Shown here: positions 36,001-46,578 of the stretch, piece after piece | How positions within the stretch are numbered: the first letter of the stretch is position 1 | Layout of the letters: each line of letters starts with the position of its first letter | Source: Kutzneria chonburiensis | GTDB lineage: Bacteria; Actinomycetota; Actinomycetes; Mycobacteriales; Pseudonocardiaceae | DNA length: 64,000 nucleotides | Assembly: GCF_028622115.1 (NCBI RefSeq) | Contig: NZ_CP097263.1 | Span: 1,798,001 to 1,862,000, forward strand | Direction: 5' to 3' | Translations under genes and position numbers: made by a program | The notes under the pieces: model-generated | What the model was told of the DNA's origin: nothing | Databases searched by the model: none | The model's input: the letters and a program-made list of their open reading frames with translations, nothing else

Positions 36001-37667
36001 GGCAGTCGGACGTCGGCGACAAGTTCGCCATGGCCCAGTTCCAGGACATGTCCGACGCGGCGAAGCTGTCCCGTCCCGCGTACGAGACCCAGGACGCCGG
36101 GCTGGAGCTGGTGGCCGCCGGCGGCGCGATCGCCTCGCCGCGAGTGGTGCGGCGCAGCGCCCGCTACGAGCTGCACGTCATCGACAGCGAGGCCCCGTCG
36201 CAGCCGGCCGCCGTGCGCATCACGGCCGTGCGGGCGACCGCCCGGCGCGCCCCGCGCCTGTACACGCCACCGCCCGCCGTGTTCGGGCAGCTCCTGGCCG
36301 GCAGCAGCACGGCGAGGTCGGCGCTGTCCCAGCAGGAGGCCCGGCAGCGACAGCCTTTCGCCGCCGACGAAACCGTGCAGGTCGCCGGCAGCCGGTACGT
36401 GGTCGCCTACCTGCGTAACAACCAGCAGGCGTTCCCGCCGGCGACCGCGAGTGCCACGACGTCGAGCTTCCGCAGCGCGGCGACCGCCGAGGACGCGATG
36501 GCCGACTGGATCCACGCGGACCCGACGCTGGCCGGTCAGCTGCACGTCCTGCGGCAGGCCGAAGTGGTCGGCGGTGTGCTTGCCCAGTCCGGTGTCTGGT
36601 CGGCTGCCGGCTCGCCGCCGGTCGCCGTTGCGGACACCGACGCGGTCCGCCTGACCACCAACCGGATCCTTGTTGCGGGCGGCGCCGATGCCACCGGTGC
36701 GGCGGTGGCATCGGCAGCCGTGTTCGACCCGATCGCACGGACGTGGGCGGCCCAGGCCGCGCTCGCGACGGCCCGCCGGCGGCACTCCACCACGAAGCTC
36801 GGTGACGGCCGGGTCGTCGTCGCGGGCGGGCTCGCTGCTGACGGGGGCTCGCTGGCCGGCGTCGAGGTGTTCGATCCGGCAGCCGGCACGTGGACGACCC
36901 CGGCGAACGGGCTCGCGACCGCCCGATCGAGGCACTCGGCCGTGCTCGCCGGCAAGCGGCTGCTGGTCGCCGGCGGCACGAGCGGCCGTGGTGCCGCGCT
37001 CGCGTCCGCCGAACTGCTCGACCCGGCGACCCTGACCTGGACCACGGTCGGGTCGATGATCGAGGCGCGGACCGGGCACGGTGCCGTGGTCCTCGGCACG
37101 GGCAAGGTCCTGGTCGTCGGCGGCGCCGTGCCGACCGGTGAGTCGGAGCGGGCGCTCGCGTCCTGCGAGCTGTACGACCCCGCCACGGGGACGTGGTCCC
37201 CGACCGGCAGCCTTACCGTGCCGCGCAAGGGCCATCAGACGACGCTGCTGCCCGACGGCCGGGTGCTGGTCACCGGCGGCGACGCCGTGCCGGCCATCCC
37301 GTATCGGCTCGACAGCCTGGCCACGGCCGAGGTGTACGACCCGAAGACCGGTGTCTGGACGCGGGTCGACGACCTGCCCGGCGGCGGCCGCAGCGGGCAC
37401 CGGTGTGTCCGCACGCCCCGTGGTGCCGTCGTTGTCGGCGGTGTCGGCCGTCCCCATGCCACCGCTGGGTTCCCGACCGTCCTGGCCTTCGACCCGGCCA
37501 CCGGTTCGTGGACGCCGACCGGCGCCCTGGCGGCCGGCCGCTGGGACTTCCCGGCCGTGGACCTGGCCGACGGTCGTGTGCTCGTCGTGGGCGGCCGTGC
37601 TTTGACCGGACCGGCCGCGCCGGACGGCGACCAGCTCGCCACGACCGCCGAGACCTACCTGCCGTGA
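33084..37667 (+). CDS. Giant protein: DUF6603-like beta domain plus seven-motif kelch propeller
   Basis: 1527 residues from a GTG overlapping the protease stop. Residues 1-170 are helical; about 180-1000 are long alternating hydrophobic beta strands with repeated glycine-rich turns (GFGFTLLGVGGILGLNRRMDLD, FFPPEDGTFLVGPMAKIGWG). They resemble, from memory, the uncharacterised DUF6603 family found in bacteria and fungi. From about 1190 to 1520 there are seven ILVAGG/VVVAGG/VLVVGG motifs, each followed by a FDP..GTW-type strand, a kelch beta-propeller. No transmembrane helix or signal peptide is evident. Kelch propellers usually bind other proteins or sugars. Function unknown. Confidence 0.75.
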   Translation: MSGAGTLEVLAREIANALLPLQQNLAADKRDAFFADLGFRLPNGLGAAGDALATVVRQVGAAAPIIVQLTQAITDGDDAAIVQEGLALLRGITETFTAIDALAPALTAAVNGATGLTAAQRTRLLADAAQMPQRLVELAVISYIESKGRAATELLALLGVVDDSTVSDPEDPETVSGRRRRLRIDRFLTILTDPARWLRDTFGFGTPGFDGSLLWPRVSELLAGRDMDFVLLTPPGAPPVLEAYLFRLSVDPATSPPALTARLRVPAKEDVLLTIPVGSLWKLTLAVASRFEFGLDASVQPPFDVELTPPTGALEVDLSAGVLAERAGVPIVLIGQTGSSRLEVGRFAIDVGLRATADTGGHITVEPSARVELSGGHVLIDLSGADGFIGTIADGAKIESNFAIIGTWSPSTGLRLEGSGGLDLELPLHVAVGPIEITALHLGAALGADGSVPIEVSGAFNASLGPISAAVDRVGLIADLTFPDGGGNLGVADLAFRFKPPTGVGLAVDAGIVAGGGFLSFDEARGEYAGALELEFAGFIDVKAIGLITTRMPDGSRGFSLLIVLTAEFGSGIQLGFGFTLLGVGGILGLNRRMDLDALVEGVVTGSIQSVMFPQDVIANAPRILSDLRKFFPPEDGTFLVGPMAKIGWGTPTLISVSLGVIVEIPPGNIAVLGLLECVLPSEDVALLVLRVSFVGALEVDRSRLWFFAKLFDSRVLSMTIEGGMGLLVVWGDNPDFVLSVGGFHPAYTPPPLPFPVPPRISVDILNAPGRLIRVSGYLAVTSNTVQFGAKAELRLGFSDFGIEGHLAFDALFRFSPFSFVVHVSAGVSLKAFGVGMFGIDLDFTLEGPAPWRAHGRGSISLLFFDISADFDITWGEARTTTLPPVAVLALLEAEVRKTEGWQTRLPAGGFNPMVTLRHLPPGDDLVLHPLGTLAIHQRAIPLGVRIDRVGAQRPSDGKRFTVAPAQNSGLVRQSDVGDKFAMAQFQDMSDAAKLSRPAYETQDAGLELVAAGGAIASPRVVRRSARYELHVIDSEAPSQPAAVRITAVRATARRAPRLYTPPPAVFGQLLAGSSTARSALSQQEARQRQPFAADETVQVAGSRYVVAYLRNNQQAFPPATASATTSSFRSAATAEDAMADWIHADPTLAGQLHVLRQAEVVGGVLAQSGVWSAAGSPPVAVADTDAVRLTTNRILVAGGADATGAAVASAAVFDPIARTWAAQAALATARRRHSTTKLGDGRVVVAGGLAADGGSLAGVEVFDPAAGTWTTPANGLATARSRHSAVLAGKRLLVAGGTSGRGAALASAELLDPATLTWTTVGSMIEARTGHGAVVLGTGKVLVVGGAVPTGESERALASCELYDPATGTWSPTGSLTVPRKGHQTTLLPDGRVLVTGGDAVPAIPYRLDSLATAEVYDPKTGVWTRVDDLPGGGRSGHRCVRTPRGAVVVGGVGRPHATAGFPTVLAFDPATGSWTPTGALAAGRWDFPAVDLADGRVLVVGGRALTGPAAPDGDQLATTAETYLP

Positions 37668-37685
37668 CCCGAGGGGAGCCACACC

Positions 37686-38825
37686 ATGACCACCGTTCTC
37701 GCGGCCGCCACGTGGTCGACCGCATCCGACTACGCCGTCGCCGCGTGCTGGCGTGGCCAACACGACAACGCCGTGGCCCTGGATGGCGCGAAGTTCCTCG
37801 TTGCCGGCGGCGCGGACGCGACCGGTGCGGGCCTGCGCCAGAGCGCGGTCTACGACTTCGCCCAGGACAAGTGGTCGACGACCGCCCTGCTCGGCACCGC
37901 CCGGCAGCTGCACGCGCTGGCGCTGCTGCCCGGTGGGAAGGTGCTGGTCACCGGCGGCGTCAGCAGCGCGGCCGCCGCCCTGCTCGGCACGGCCGAAATC
38001 TACGACCCGGCCGCGAACAGCTGGCAGCCGACCGCGCACGACATGACGACTCCCCGCTTCGGGCACAGCGCCACCACGCTGTCGAACGGGCTCGTCCTCG
38101 TGGCGGGCGGCAGCGGGCCGCGGCCGGGCGGCGGGGTGATGGCCCTGCGTTCGGCGGAGCTGTTCAATCCCGCCGACGGGACGTGGCAGCCGGTCGCGCA
38201 CGACATGGCCGACGCCCGCACCGGCCACACCGCGATCTCGTTGCAGGACGGGCAGAAGGTGCTGGTCTGTGGCGGCACGGTGCCGGTCGGCGCCGGCGGC
38301 GGCGCGGACCTCGCCTTCTGCGAGCTCTACGACACGGCGACCGGGACCTGGACGCCGACCGGAAGCATGCACCACCCGCGCAGCGCGCACTCCGCGACCG
38401 CGCTGTCCGCCACCACCGTCCTGGTCGCGGGCGGGCGCGCCCCCGGCGCGAACGACGACGGGGGCTTCGATCCCTTCGCCCGCGCCACGGCCGAGACGTA
38501 CGACCTGGCGACGGGCGTCTGGCAGGACGCGCCCGCGATGCCGGCCGGGCGGGCGTTCCACCGTGCGGTCGCCCTGGGCGCGGGAACGGTGCTGGTGGTC
38601 GGCGGAGCCGACCACGTCGACAACGAGTCCGGTTATCGGGGCGCGATCCAGTTCACGGCCGGCGCCTGGACCACGTTCGCGGGGCTCGGCGAGGGCCGGT
38701 TGGCGTTCGCCGCCGCGGCGTCCGGCACGAAGGTGCTCGTCGTCGGCGGCGTCACCCGCACCGGGTTGGCCGCGGCCGCCGCAGCCGTGGAGCTCACCGC
38801 GTCGGCCGAGCGAAGCGGCACGTGA
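37686..38825 (+). CDS. Kelch-repeat beta-propeller protein
   Basis: 379 residues; GAGGGGAG precedes the ATG by 7 bp. Seven copies of the FLVAGG/VLVTGG/VLVCGG/VLVVGG kelch motif at about 50-residue intervals, each with a following YDPA..SW or YDxATGTW strand, so a complete seven-bladed propeller is likely. No signal peptide. It is closely related in style to the propeller at the C-terminus of the preceding protein, so one may have arisen by duplication. Its stop overlaps the next start (GTGA), placing it in the same operon. Confidence 0.88.
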   Translation: MTTVLAAATWSTASDYAVAACWRGQHDNAVALDGAKFLVAGGADATGAGLRQSAVYDFAQDKWSTTALLGTARQLHALALLPGGKVLVTGGVSSAAAALLGTAEIYDPAANSWQPTAHDMTTPRFGHSATTLSNGLVLVAGGSGPRPGGGVMALRSAELFNPADGTWQPVAHDMADARTGHTAISLQDGQKVLVCGGTVPVGAGGGADLAFCELYDTATGTWTPTGSMHHPRSAHSATALSATTVLVAGGRAPGANDDGGFDPFARATAETYDLATGVWQDAPAMPAGRAFHRAVALGAGTVLVVGGADHVDNESGYRGAIQFTAGAWTTFAGLGEGRLAFAAAASGTKVLVVGGVTRTGLAAAAAAVELTASAERSGT

Positions 38826-41800
38826 CCGACGGCGCCTACTCCTTCCTGCCCTGGCTGCGGACCGGGCTCACGACCAAGATCGCCGGCCCGCCCGGGGTGG
38901 GGCGCGCGACCATCCCGGTCCAGCTCGAGCTGACCGGCGACGCGCTCACGGCCGGCGCCACGGCGCCGCACAAGCTGATCGAGCAGCCCGTGCAGCTCTA
39001 CGGCCCCGGCGACGTCATCGGCGTCGACCCGCGCGAGATCTCGCGGATGGAGCCGCGGCCGTTCACCACCAACTTCGAGCCGAACTACCTGGCGCACATC
39101 GAGTTCTACGAAGAGGACTTCGCGTGGCGGTACAGCCCGGCGGCGCCGGACACCGCCACCCGGCGGCTCGCCCCCTGGCTCGCGCTCGTGGTGCTCGCCG
39201 CCGGTGACGAGTCGAACCCGGCGGAGTTCGAGGAAGGCGGCGCGGGCGACGGGCCGCTGCCGTTCATCACCGTCACCGCGCCGGACGCCTTGCAGTCGCC
39301 GAGTGAGCTGGGTGCGTTCGCGCACGTCCACGTCAACGGCGCGCTGGACGCCCCGCTCGCCGTCGACGACAGCACGGGCATGGGCACGGCACTGGCCAAC
39401 CTCGGGCAGGTGCTGCGCAACGCGCCGGACAGCGCCTGCTCCCGGCTGATGTGCCCACGACACCTCAAGCCCACCACCACGTATCACGCGTTCCTGGTGC
39501 CCGCGTTCGAGACCGGCCGGCGGGCCGGGCTGGGCATCGAGCCGGGGAACATCCTGTCGACGACCCCGAGCTGGGGCGTCGCGGGCATGCCGGCGTCCGG
39601 CCGGCTGCCGTACTACCACCGCTGGCAGTTCGCCACGAGCCCGGCCGGCGACTTCGAGTTCCTGGTGCGGCTGCTGAAGCCGATCGAGGCCAAGGAGCCG
39701 GTCGGCCTGCGCGACCTGGACGCGCACCGCGCGCCCGGCTTCGGGCTGAAGGGCGTGACCACGCCGACCCAGCCCGACGGCGTGCTCCGGCTCGGCGGCG
39801 CGCTCCAGGTGCCCGACTCGGACAAGGTCATCGACCTGCACGAGAACTGGGACAACTACTACGGGCGGCAGAACCCTTCCGACCCGTCGGCGCCGCCCTA
39901 CCCGAACGACTGGCAGCGCTCGCTGGCCGGGCTGATCAACCTTGCGGACGCGTACCAGCACCAGTCGGCGGCCGACGCGAACACCGCCCTGTCGGCGCAG
40001 ATTCCCGTGCTGACGGGTCAGGTCGACCCGGTGATCACGCCGCCACTGTACGGCCGCTGGCACGTGCTGACCCCGAAACTGCTGACCGGGCCGGACGGCA
40101 GCCCGCTGCCGGACGCCGAGGTGCACAACTGGGTGCACCGCCTCAACCTGGACCCGCGCTTCCGGGTCGCCGCGCACTTCGGCACCAAGGTCGTCCAGGC
40201 GCGGCAGGAGGAACTGATGGCCGCCGCGTGGGAGCAGCTCGGCGAGGCCCGGCGGGCGAACGCCTGGATCAGGGCGCGCAGCTGGCCCGAGAAGTCGGAA
40301 ACCTCCTGCACGACAAGCACATCGAGCCGCACACCGCGCCGGCCCGGTTCGCCGCCGACGCACCGCCGCTGCCCAACGGCCGGGCGCTGACGATCACCGC
40401 GCCCGCGCACCCGAAGGTGCTGGACCGTCCTTCGGCGTTTGCCGCTGCGGCCGGGGAGGTGTTCGCCGTCGGCTTCAAGGTGGCGCAGAGCCGGGTCGCG
40501 TCGGCCCCGGTGTCGCCCACCATGCGCCGGATCACCCGGCCGGGCGGCCGCCTGATGAAGACCCTCGGCACGTCGCTGGACACGCTCGTCGCACGTATCG
40601 ACGAGCAGCAGGTCGCCGCCGCGCCGCCGCTGGCGGCGCCGCCCGGACTCACCGCACAGGACCGGCCGCCGCTGAACGTCGCCGGCACGACCACCTCCGT
40701 GGTCACCGGTCTGGCGGCCGACACGACCGTCACCGAGAACATCTTCGCCGCGGTGAACCTGCCGGCCCGGCTCGCGCCCAAGGACGGCGAGCTGACCGAG
40801 GTGATGGCGTACCCGAAGTTCGACCTGCCGATGTACGCCGACCTGCTGAAGATGTCGACCGACACCTTCGTGCCCAACCTCGGGCTGCTGCCGCCGAACT
40901 CGATCAGCCTGCTGGAGAACAACCGCCGGTTCATCGAGTCCTACCTGGTCGGCCTGAACTACGAGATGGCGCGCGAGATGCTGTGGCGGGAGTACCCGAC
41001 CGACCAGCGCGGCACGCCGTTCCGCCAGTTCTGGGACCCCCGCGCCGCGCCGGCGCTGGCCAACGAGACGGCGGCGGCGCGCCGCGAACGCCTGTACGAC
41101 ATCCCGCCGATCCACGAGTGGGGCACCGCCGCCCTGCTCGGCGAGAACCCGAACCCCAAGCCGAAACCCGGCGATCCGCCGCGCACCAACGATCTCGTCC
41201 TGGTGATCAGGGGCGAGCTGCTGCGCAAGTACCCGACCGCGGCGGTCTACGCGCACAAGGCCGACTGGCCCGACAAGCCGGGACAGCCCGGCGTCCCCGA
41301 CAAGACCGGCGAGCGGACGCTCGCGAAGCTGCCGGCGGGCGTCGACCCGCCGCGGAGCCTGGTCCGGCTGCCGATCTACGAGGCCAAGGCCGAGCCCGAC
41401 ATCTACCTGCTCGGCTTCGACCTGGACGCCGACACCGCCCGCGGCAAGGGCGGCGACCTCGGCTGGTTCTTCGTGCTGAAGGAACGCCCGGGCGACCCCC
41501 GGTTCGGGCTCGACGAGGACCAGCCGGGGCCGCCGACGCCGGTCGAGGTGTGGAACGACCTCTCCTGGGGCCGGGTCGACCCGACCGGGCACGGCTTCAT
41601 CCGCTTCGACGGCAACGTCACCGTCGCGCTCGACCCGTTCAACGGCGACGAGGACGACCAGGAGAAGACCGAACAGCGCGCCGACGACGTGCAGGTCTCG
41701 GCGTGGCAACCGGACGTCAGCGCCGCCGACGCCGCCTACATCCTCTTCCAGGCGCCGGTCCTGGTAGCCATCCACGCGCAGGAGATGTTGCCGGATGCCC

Positions 41801-44800
41801 CGCTCAGCCTTGACTTCCCGGTGCTGCTGGGCCCGGTCCGGGTCGAGACCAGCTTCACCGCGACGGAACTGCTGGTCCGCGTGTTCCCCGACGAGTGGTC
41901 GGTGACCAAGCTCGAGCCGCTGCCGACGCCGGCGGAACTCGCCGCGCTGGACGCGTACTGGGTCGCGCTGTGGGCCTCCGGCGGGTCGCCGGTGAGGGAG
42001 CAGGCCGCCTGGCACGAACTCGTCGCCCGGATCCCGGCCGGGCGCGCCGCCTGGCTGCTGCGCGGCCGGCAGCCGTCCAATCCGAACGACCGCCCGCTCG
42101 GCGTGCCGGCCGGCACGGCCGTGCTCGTGGTCGTGAGCCCACAGGCGGTCGCCGCCAACGACCGACCGCCGACGATCGCGTACTGGACCGCCGTGTGGCA
42201 GGCGCACGGCGACCGCGTGCGGCTGCGGAACGCCGAGATCGCGTTGGTCGCGGCGGTCGGCCAGAACCAGACCAGGGCCACCGCGATCAAGGCACTGCGT
42301 CCGTCCGGAGTGGACGCCGCGCCCGCCACGCCGGGCGACAACGTCACGATCGCCTTCCTCGTGCTGCCAACCCGTGACGCCGGGCAGATCGCGGCACAGT
42401 CCTGGACCGTCGCCGCCACTGCCACGCTGCTTCCCGACCGCTTCACGGTGTTCGGCTACGTCGGCGGCACACTCGTGTTCTCACAGACCGGCGGGCTCGT
42501 GCGTCAGGGGCTGGCGGTGAGCCCCGACCCGAAGGAACCGACGGCGACGCAGCTCAAGATCGACGAGACGGCCGGCACGCTGTCCGTGCCGCCGGCACTG
42601 CGCTGGCTGACCGACTTCACCGAAGCCGTCGCTGCCGGCATGGGCCTGCGGATCCCGTTGCAGGACAGCTTCCGCAACGGCGTCGACCGGCTCGTGGTGC
42701 TCGGTCTGCGCGAGCAGGCGACGCCGGCGCAGACCGCGACGGCGCTCGGCGGCCTGCTGTCCGACCAACTGCACAGCCCGGCCGGTCTGAGCCTGCTGCC
42801 GCAGGGCACGCCGACCAACAACTCCGAGGACCAGGACGCCGGCCAGGATCCGACGGCCGAGGCCGACGCCGCCCAGTCTGCGGCAGCTCGGTCCGCGGCC
42901 GCCGGGTTCGCCGCCGCGGCGGTCGACTGGACCACCAAGACCGACGGCCAGTGGTTCGCCGAACTGCTCGGACTCGACCCGGCCGTGCTGGCCGGCGTGC
43001 CGAACTCCGACGGCACCGACCGGCGGGACGCCCGCGCCGCGCAGACCGCCCTGTGGCCGGCGACCTCGGGCTACTTCCTGCCGGCGCTGCTGAACGGCGG
43101 ACTCACCGCCGACCAGATCGAGCAGACCCGGCAGTTCTTCGTCGCCAACGTGTCCGGCCGGGGACCGCTGCCCGCGGTGAAGATCGGCCGCCAGCCGTAC
43201 GGGATCCTGCCGACGACCGTGTTCTCGCGGCTCGCTTTCCCCGCCGCGGCAACGCATCGGACCGCGCTCAACGCCGTGCTGAAGCAGCTGGCCCAGCGCT
43301 GGCACGACGCGCTCGCGCACGTCGCCGACCTCGACGCGCCGAGCGCCGACCCGCACCAGACGCTGCTGGACATCCTGGCGCTGCATCCGACCTCGGCGGA
43401 GTACCACCTGCTCGCCGACGCCGCGCACCCACTGGCCACGCCCGTGGTCGACGACCGGCCGCTGTCCGAGACGGACCTGGTCCGGCCCTACACCACCGAC
43501 GGCCGCGACTACCTGACCTGGCTCGCCGAGAGCGACCTGTCCACGATCGGCGGCCAGCAGGGCTTCACCGACGACGTGCCGCCGGCGACGCTGCTGTACC
43601 TGCTTGCGCGGCAAGCGGTGCTGGCCGCGTCGACCGGGACCGTGCCGGCGGAGCTGGTGCAGGCGCTGACGTTCCTGGCCGGGCTGTCCACCGCGAAGCT
43701 GGAGCGGGTGTTCGCCGAGCACGTCGACTGCGCCACCTACCGCCTGGACGCGTGGCGGCTCGGGCTCGTCAACGAGCGGCTGGCCGAGATGCGCTACGGC
43801 CCCGACGGCACCGGCCAACCGGTGCCGGGCCTGCACCTCGGCGCGTACGGGCTGCTCGAACAGGTCACCAGGAACACCGACCCGGTCGACATGGTCACCG
43901 TGCCGACCGACCTCACCGCGGTGTTCGGCACCGGCCAGATTCCGCATGACCGGAACAACGCCGGCTACGTCCACACCCCGTCTCCCGCCCACGCCCGCAC
44001 CGCCGCCGTGCTGCGGGCCGGCTACCTCGCGAACGCCGATCCCGCCAAGGCCAACGTGTTCGAGGTGAACCTCAGTTCGGAACGCGTCCGGCTGGCCATG
44101 ACCATCGCCGACGGGATGCGTCAGGGCCAGGCCCTCGGCGCGCTGCTCGGCTACCGCTTCGAGCGCGGGCTGCACGACCGCGACGCCGGCCTCGATACCT
44201 TCATTGCCGGGCTGCGCCTGAAGTTCCCGTTGCGGGCCAACAAGATCGACGACACCGCGCTGGCGCCGGACGACCCGGCCGCGCCGACGAGCATCGAGCA
44301 GGTCGAGGCCGGCAACGTGATCGACGGGCTGGCCCTGCTGCGGCACGTCAACGCGCTGCGGGACGGCGGGAGCCCGGACGACTATCCGTTCGGGTTCACC
44401 GACCTGACGCCGGCGAGCCCCACCCAGATCGGCCACATCAGGGCCGAGGTGAACTCGCTGCGCAACACCCTGGACGCGGTTGCCGATGTGGCCGTCGCCG
44501 AAGGCGCGCACCAGGCGTTGCAGGGCAACGCAGAACGCGCGTCGGCGGCGCTCGACGCGTACGCCAAGGAGGGGCTGCCGCCCGCGCCATCGGTGGTGGA
44601 GACGCCGCGCAGCGGCACCACCCTCACGCACCGGCTGGGACTTCAGCTCACCCCCGGCCTTGATCCGGACCACGGCGCCCCGCTGTTCGGCCACAACAAG
44701 CCACGAGCGCAGGCCGAGCCCGCGGTCAACGACTGGCTGCCGGAGGTGCTGCCGAAACCGGAGACCGTGGCCGCCCTGGTGACCTGGCACGACGAGGACG

Positions 44801-46578
44801 GCCATGCCCACGACCACACCGTCAGCCAGGCGGACGCCGGGCTGTCGCCGATCGACCTGCTGTGGGCGCTGCGGCCGACCGACCAGGCCGCGATGACCGA
44901 CCTGGACGACCGGATCATCGGCGTGGTCGTCGACCAGGTGAAGCCGCGGCCGGACTTCGAGCTGCACATCGAGTACACCACCCAGATCGACGGCATGGTC
45001 ACCTTCTTCGAGGTGTCGCCGCTGGTCGCGGCCGTGCGCACGTTGCTGACGACGGCCAGGCCGCTGCGCCAGAGCGATCTTGTGCCCGCCGCCGGCCCCG
45101 CGGACGTGAACCGCGCCGCCGACGACGCCGTGACGCTGCCGAAGAACCGCCCGACGGCCGTGCTGGCGTCGCTGACCAGCCTGATCAGCGACGTGGCCAA
45201 GTTCGTCGCCGACCTCGGACCGCTCTATCCCGACGGCGCACCGCCGAATCGGACCGCCGTGCTGAACGGGATCGACACCTTCCCCACCCGGTACGCGAAG
45301 CTGGCGGTGACGGCCGGCGGGTTCGGCCTGCTGCGCAGCGGCTGGGGCGAACTCGCGCAGTGGCGGCGCGGAGTGTTCGCCGACGTCCTCGCCGCCGTGG
45401 CGGTACTAGCCGCCCGGATGGCGGCCGCGCTGGCCGCCGCCAACGCGCTGCTCGACCAGTACGAGCACCTGCCGAACTCGACCCCGAACGAGCCGCGGTT
45501 CCAGTTGCTGGAGAAGGCCGAGCGACTGCTCACCACCAGGCCGAAGCCGCGGGACGACACCCCGGCGCACATGCGCACGCGGGTCCGCAACCTCCGAAAT
45601 ACCTTCACCAACAACGTCAACGCGCTCCAGCAGCTGGCCGGCACCAACAGGACGGCCCTGAGCGACCTGCTCAAGGACGTCGCCGCCATCCTGCCGCCGG
45701 CCGAGTTCGACCCACAGGGCCTCGACCTCACCCCGTTCCGGGACCGCGTCGTCGTCTTCGGCGCGGACCTGTTGGCGCGAGGGAGAAAGCTCGCGGACGA
45801 GCTGGCCGCGCGACGCGACGCCGCCACCACGGCGCTCCAGCTCTACGACCAGGCCGTCCCCGGGCCGGACCAGGTGCGGGCCGGCACCGACGCACTCAAG
45901 GCCTTGCTGGGCGAGGACGTCCTGTCCGTGCCCGAGTTCACCCCGCCGGCGGCCGTCATCGACCAGTGGCGCAAGGCCCGCAACGACAGTGACAAGCTGG
46001 TCGCGCACCTCAAGCCGGCACGGGATTTCCCGGTCGACGACTGGCTGCACGGCATGGCGCGGGTGCGGGAGGCGCCGAGGCTGTGGGAGCAGACCGTGCT
46101 GCTCGCCGACGCGCTGCTCGGGCCGGGCGGGTTGCTGGGCGTCAGCATCCTCGACTGGACCGAACCCCAGCTGTCGCCGATCCAGCTGCCGTTCGTCCAG
46201 GGCGACCACTGGCTCGGCATGGAGTTCGCGAAGGACCCCAAGCTGCCCGACCAGCTCGGCCAGGACCGGCTGCTGTTCACCGCGCACTATGCGACGGGGC
46301 TGAGCGGAAACCGGCAGTGCGGGCTGCTGCTCGACGAGTGGACCGAGGTCATCCCGGCCGAACGCGAGACCACCGGGGTCGCCGTGCACCACAACGGGCC
46401 GGACTCGGAACCGCCGCAGTCGATGCTGCTGGTGGTCCCGCCGGTGCGGGTGACCGGCGGGCAGTGGGCGGCGGCGGACCTGGTCGACGCGATCACGGAG
46501 ACGTTCGAGATGGCCAAGACCCGCGCGGTCGAGCCGGCCCATCTCGGTGCCGCTACGGACCGGAGGACCGACCGATGA
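38822..46578 (+). pseudogene. Giant conserved protein of unknown function, interrupted by an apparent frameshift
   Basis: Starts with a GTG overlapping the kelch stop and reads in one frame for 522 codons to a stop at 40390, but protein-like sequence switches to the -1 frame at 40274-40279 (GCGCGC). Upstream it reads ANAWIRARSWPEK; downstream it reads AQLAREVGNLLHDKH. Removing one CG dinucleotide joins the frames as WIRAQLAREVGNLL and gives 2584 residues. The N-terminal part has GAYSFLPWLRTGL and a long mixed alpha/beta sequence; the later part has NLGLLPPNSISLLENNRRF and GRQPYGILPTT. No known domain, membrane segment or signal is recognised. The break could be a sequencing error, a real mutation or a phase-variable site. 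The 3' end overlaps the next start (ATGA). Confidence 0.75.
40274..40279 (+). other. Frameshift site in the giant gene
   Basis: GCGCGC dinucleotide run at the point where coding sense moves to the -1 frame. A 2-bp excess (or 1-bp loss) restores a single 2585-codon frame. No X-XXY-YYZ slippery heptamer was seen. Confidence 0.7.

Noticed and set aside
33069-38615. Very long open frame on the minus strand (about 1,850 codons)
   Set aside because: It lies antisense to the DUF6603/kelch and kelch genes. Its residues are Arg/Asp/Gly/Pro-rich without domain patterns; long mirror frames are normal in this GC-rich DNA.
39451-40276. In-frame upstream part of the second segment of the giant gene
   Set aside because: Before 40276 this frame reads as Arg/Pro/Gly-rich shadow, while the other frame is protein-like, so it is not a separate gene start.
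40271-40282. Programmed -1 ribosomal frameshifting
   Set aside because: No slippery heptamer or clear downstream structure was seen; a dinucleotide indel explains the break more simply.
42481-44967. Long minus-strand frame within the giant gene
   Set aside because: Amino-acid content is that of a shadow frame and it has no ribosome site; the plus frame shows protein-like sequence throughout.
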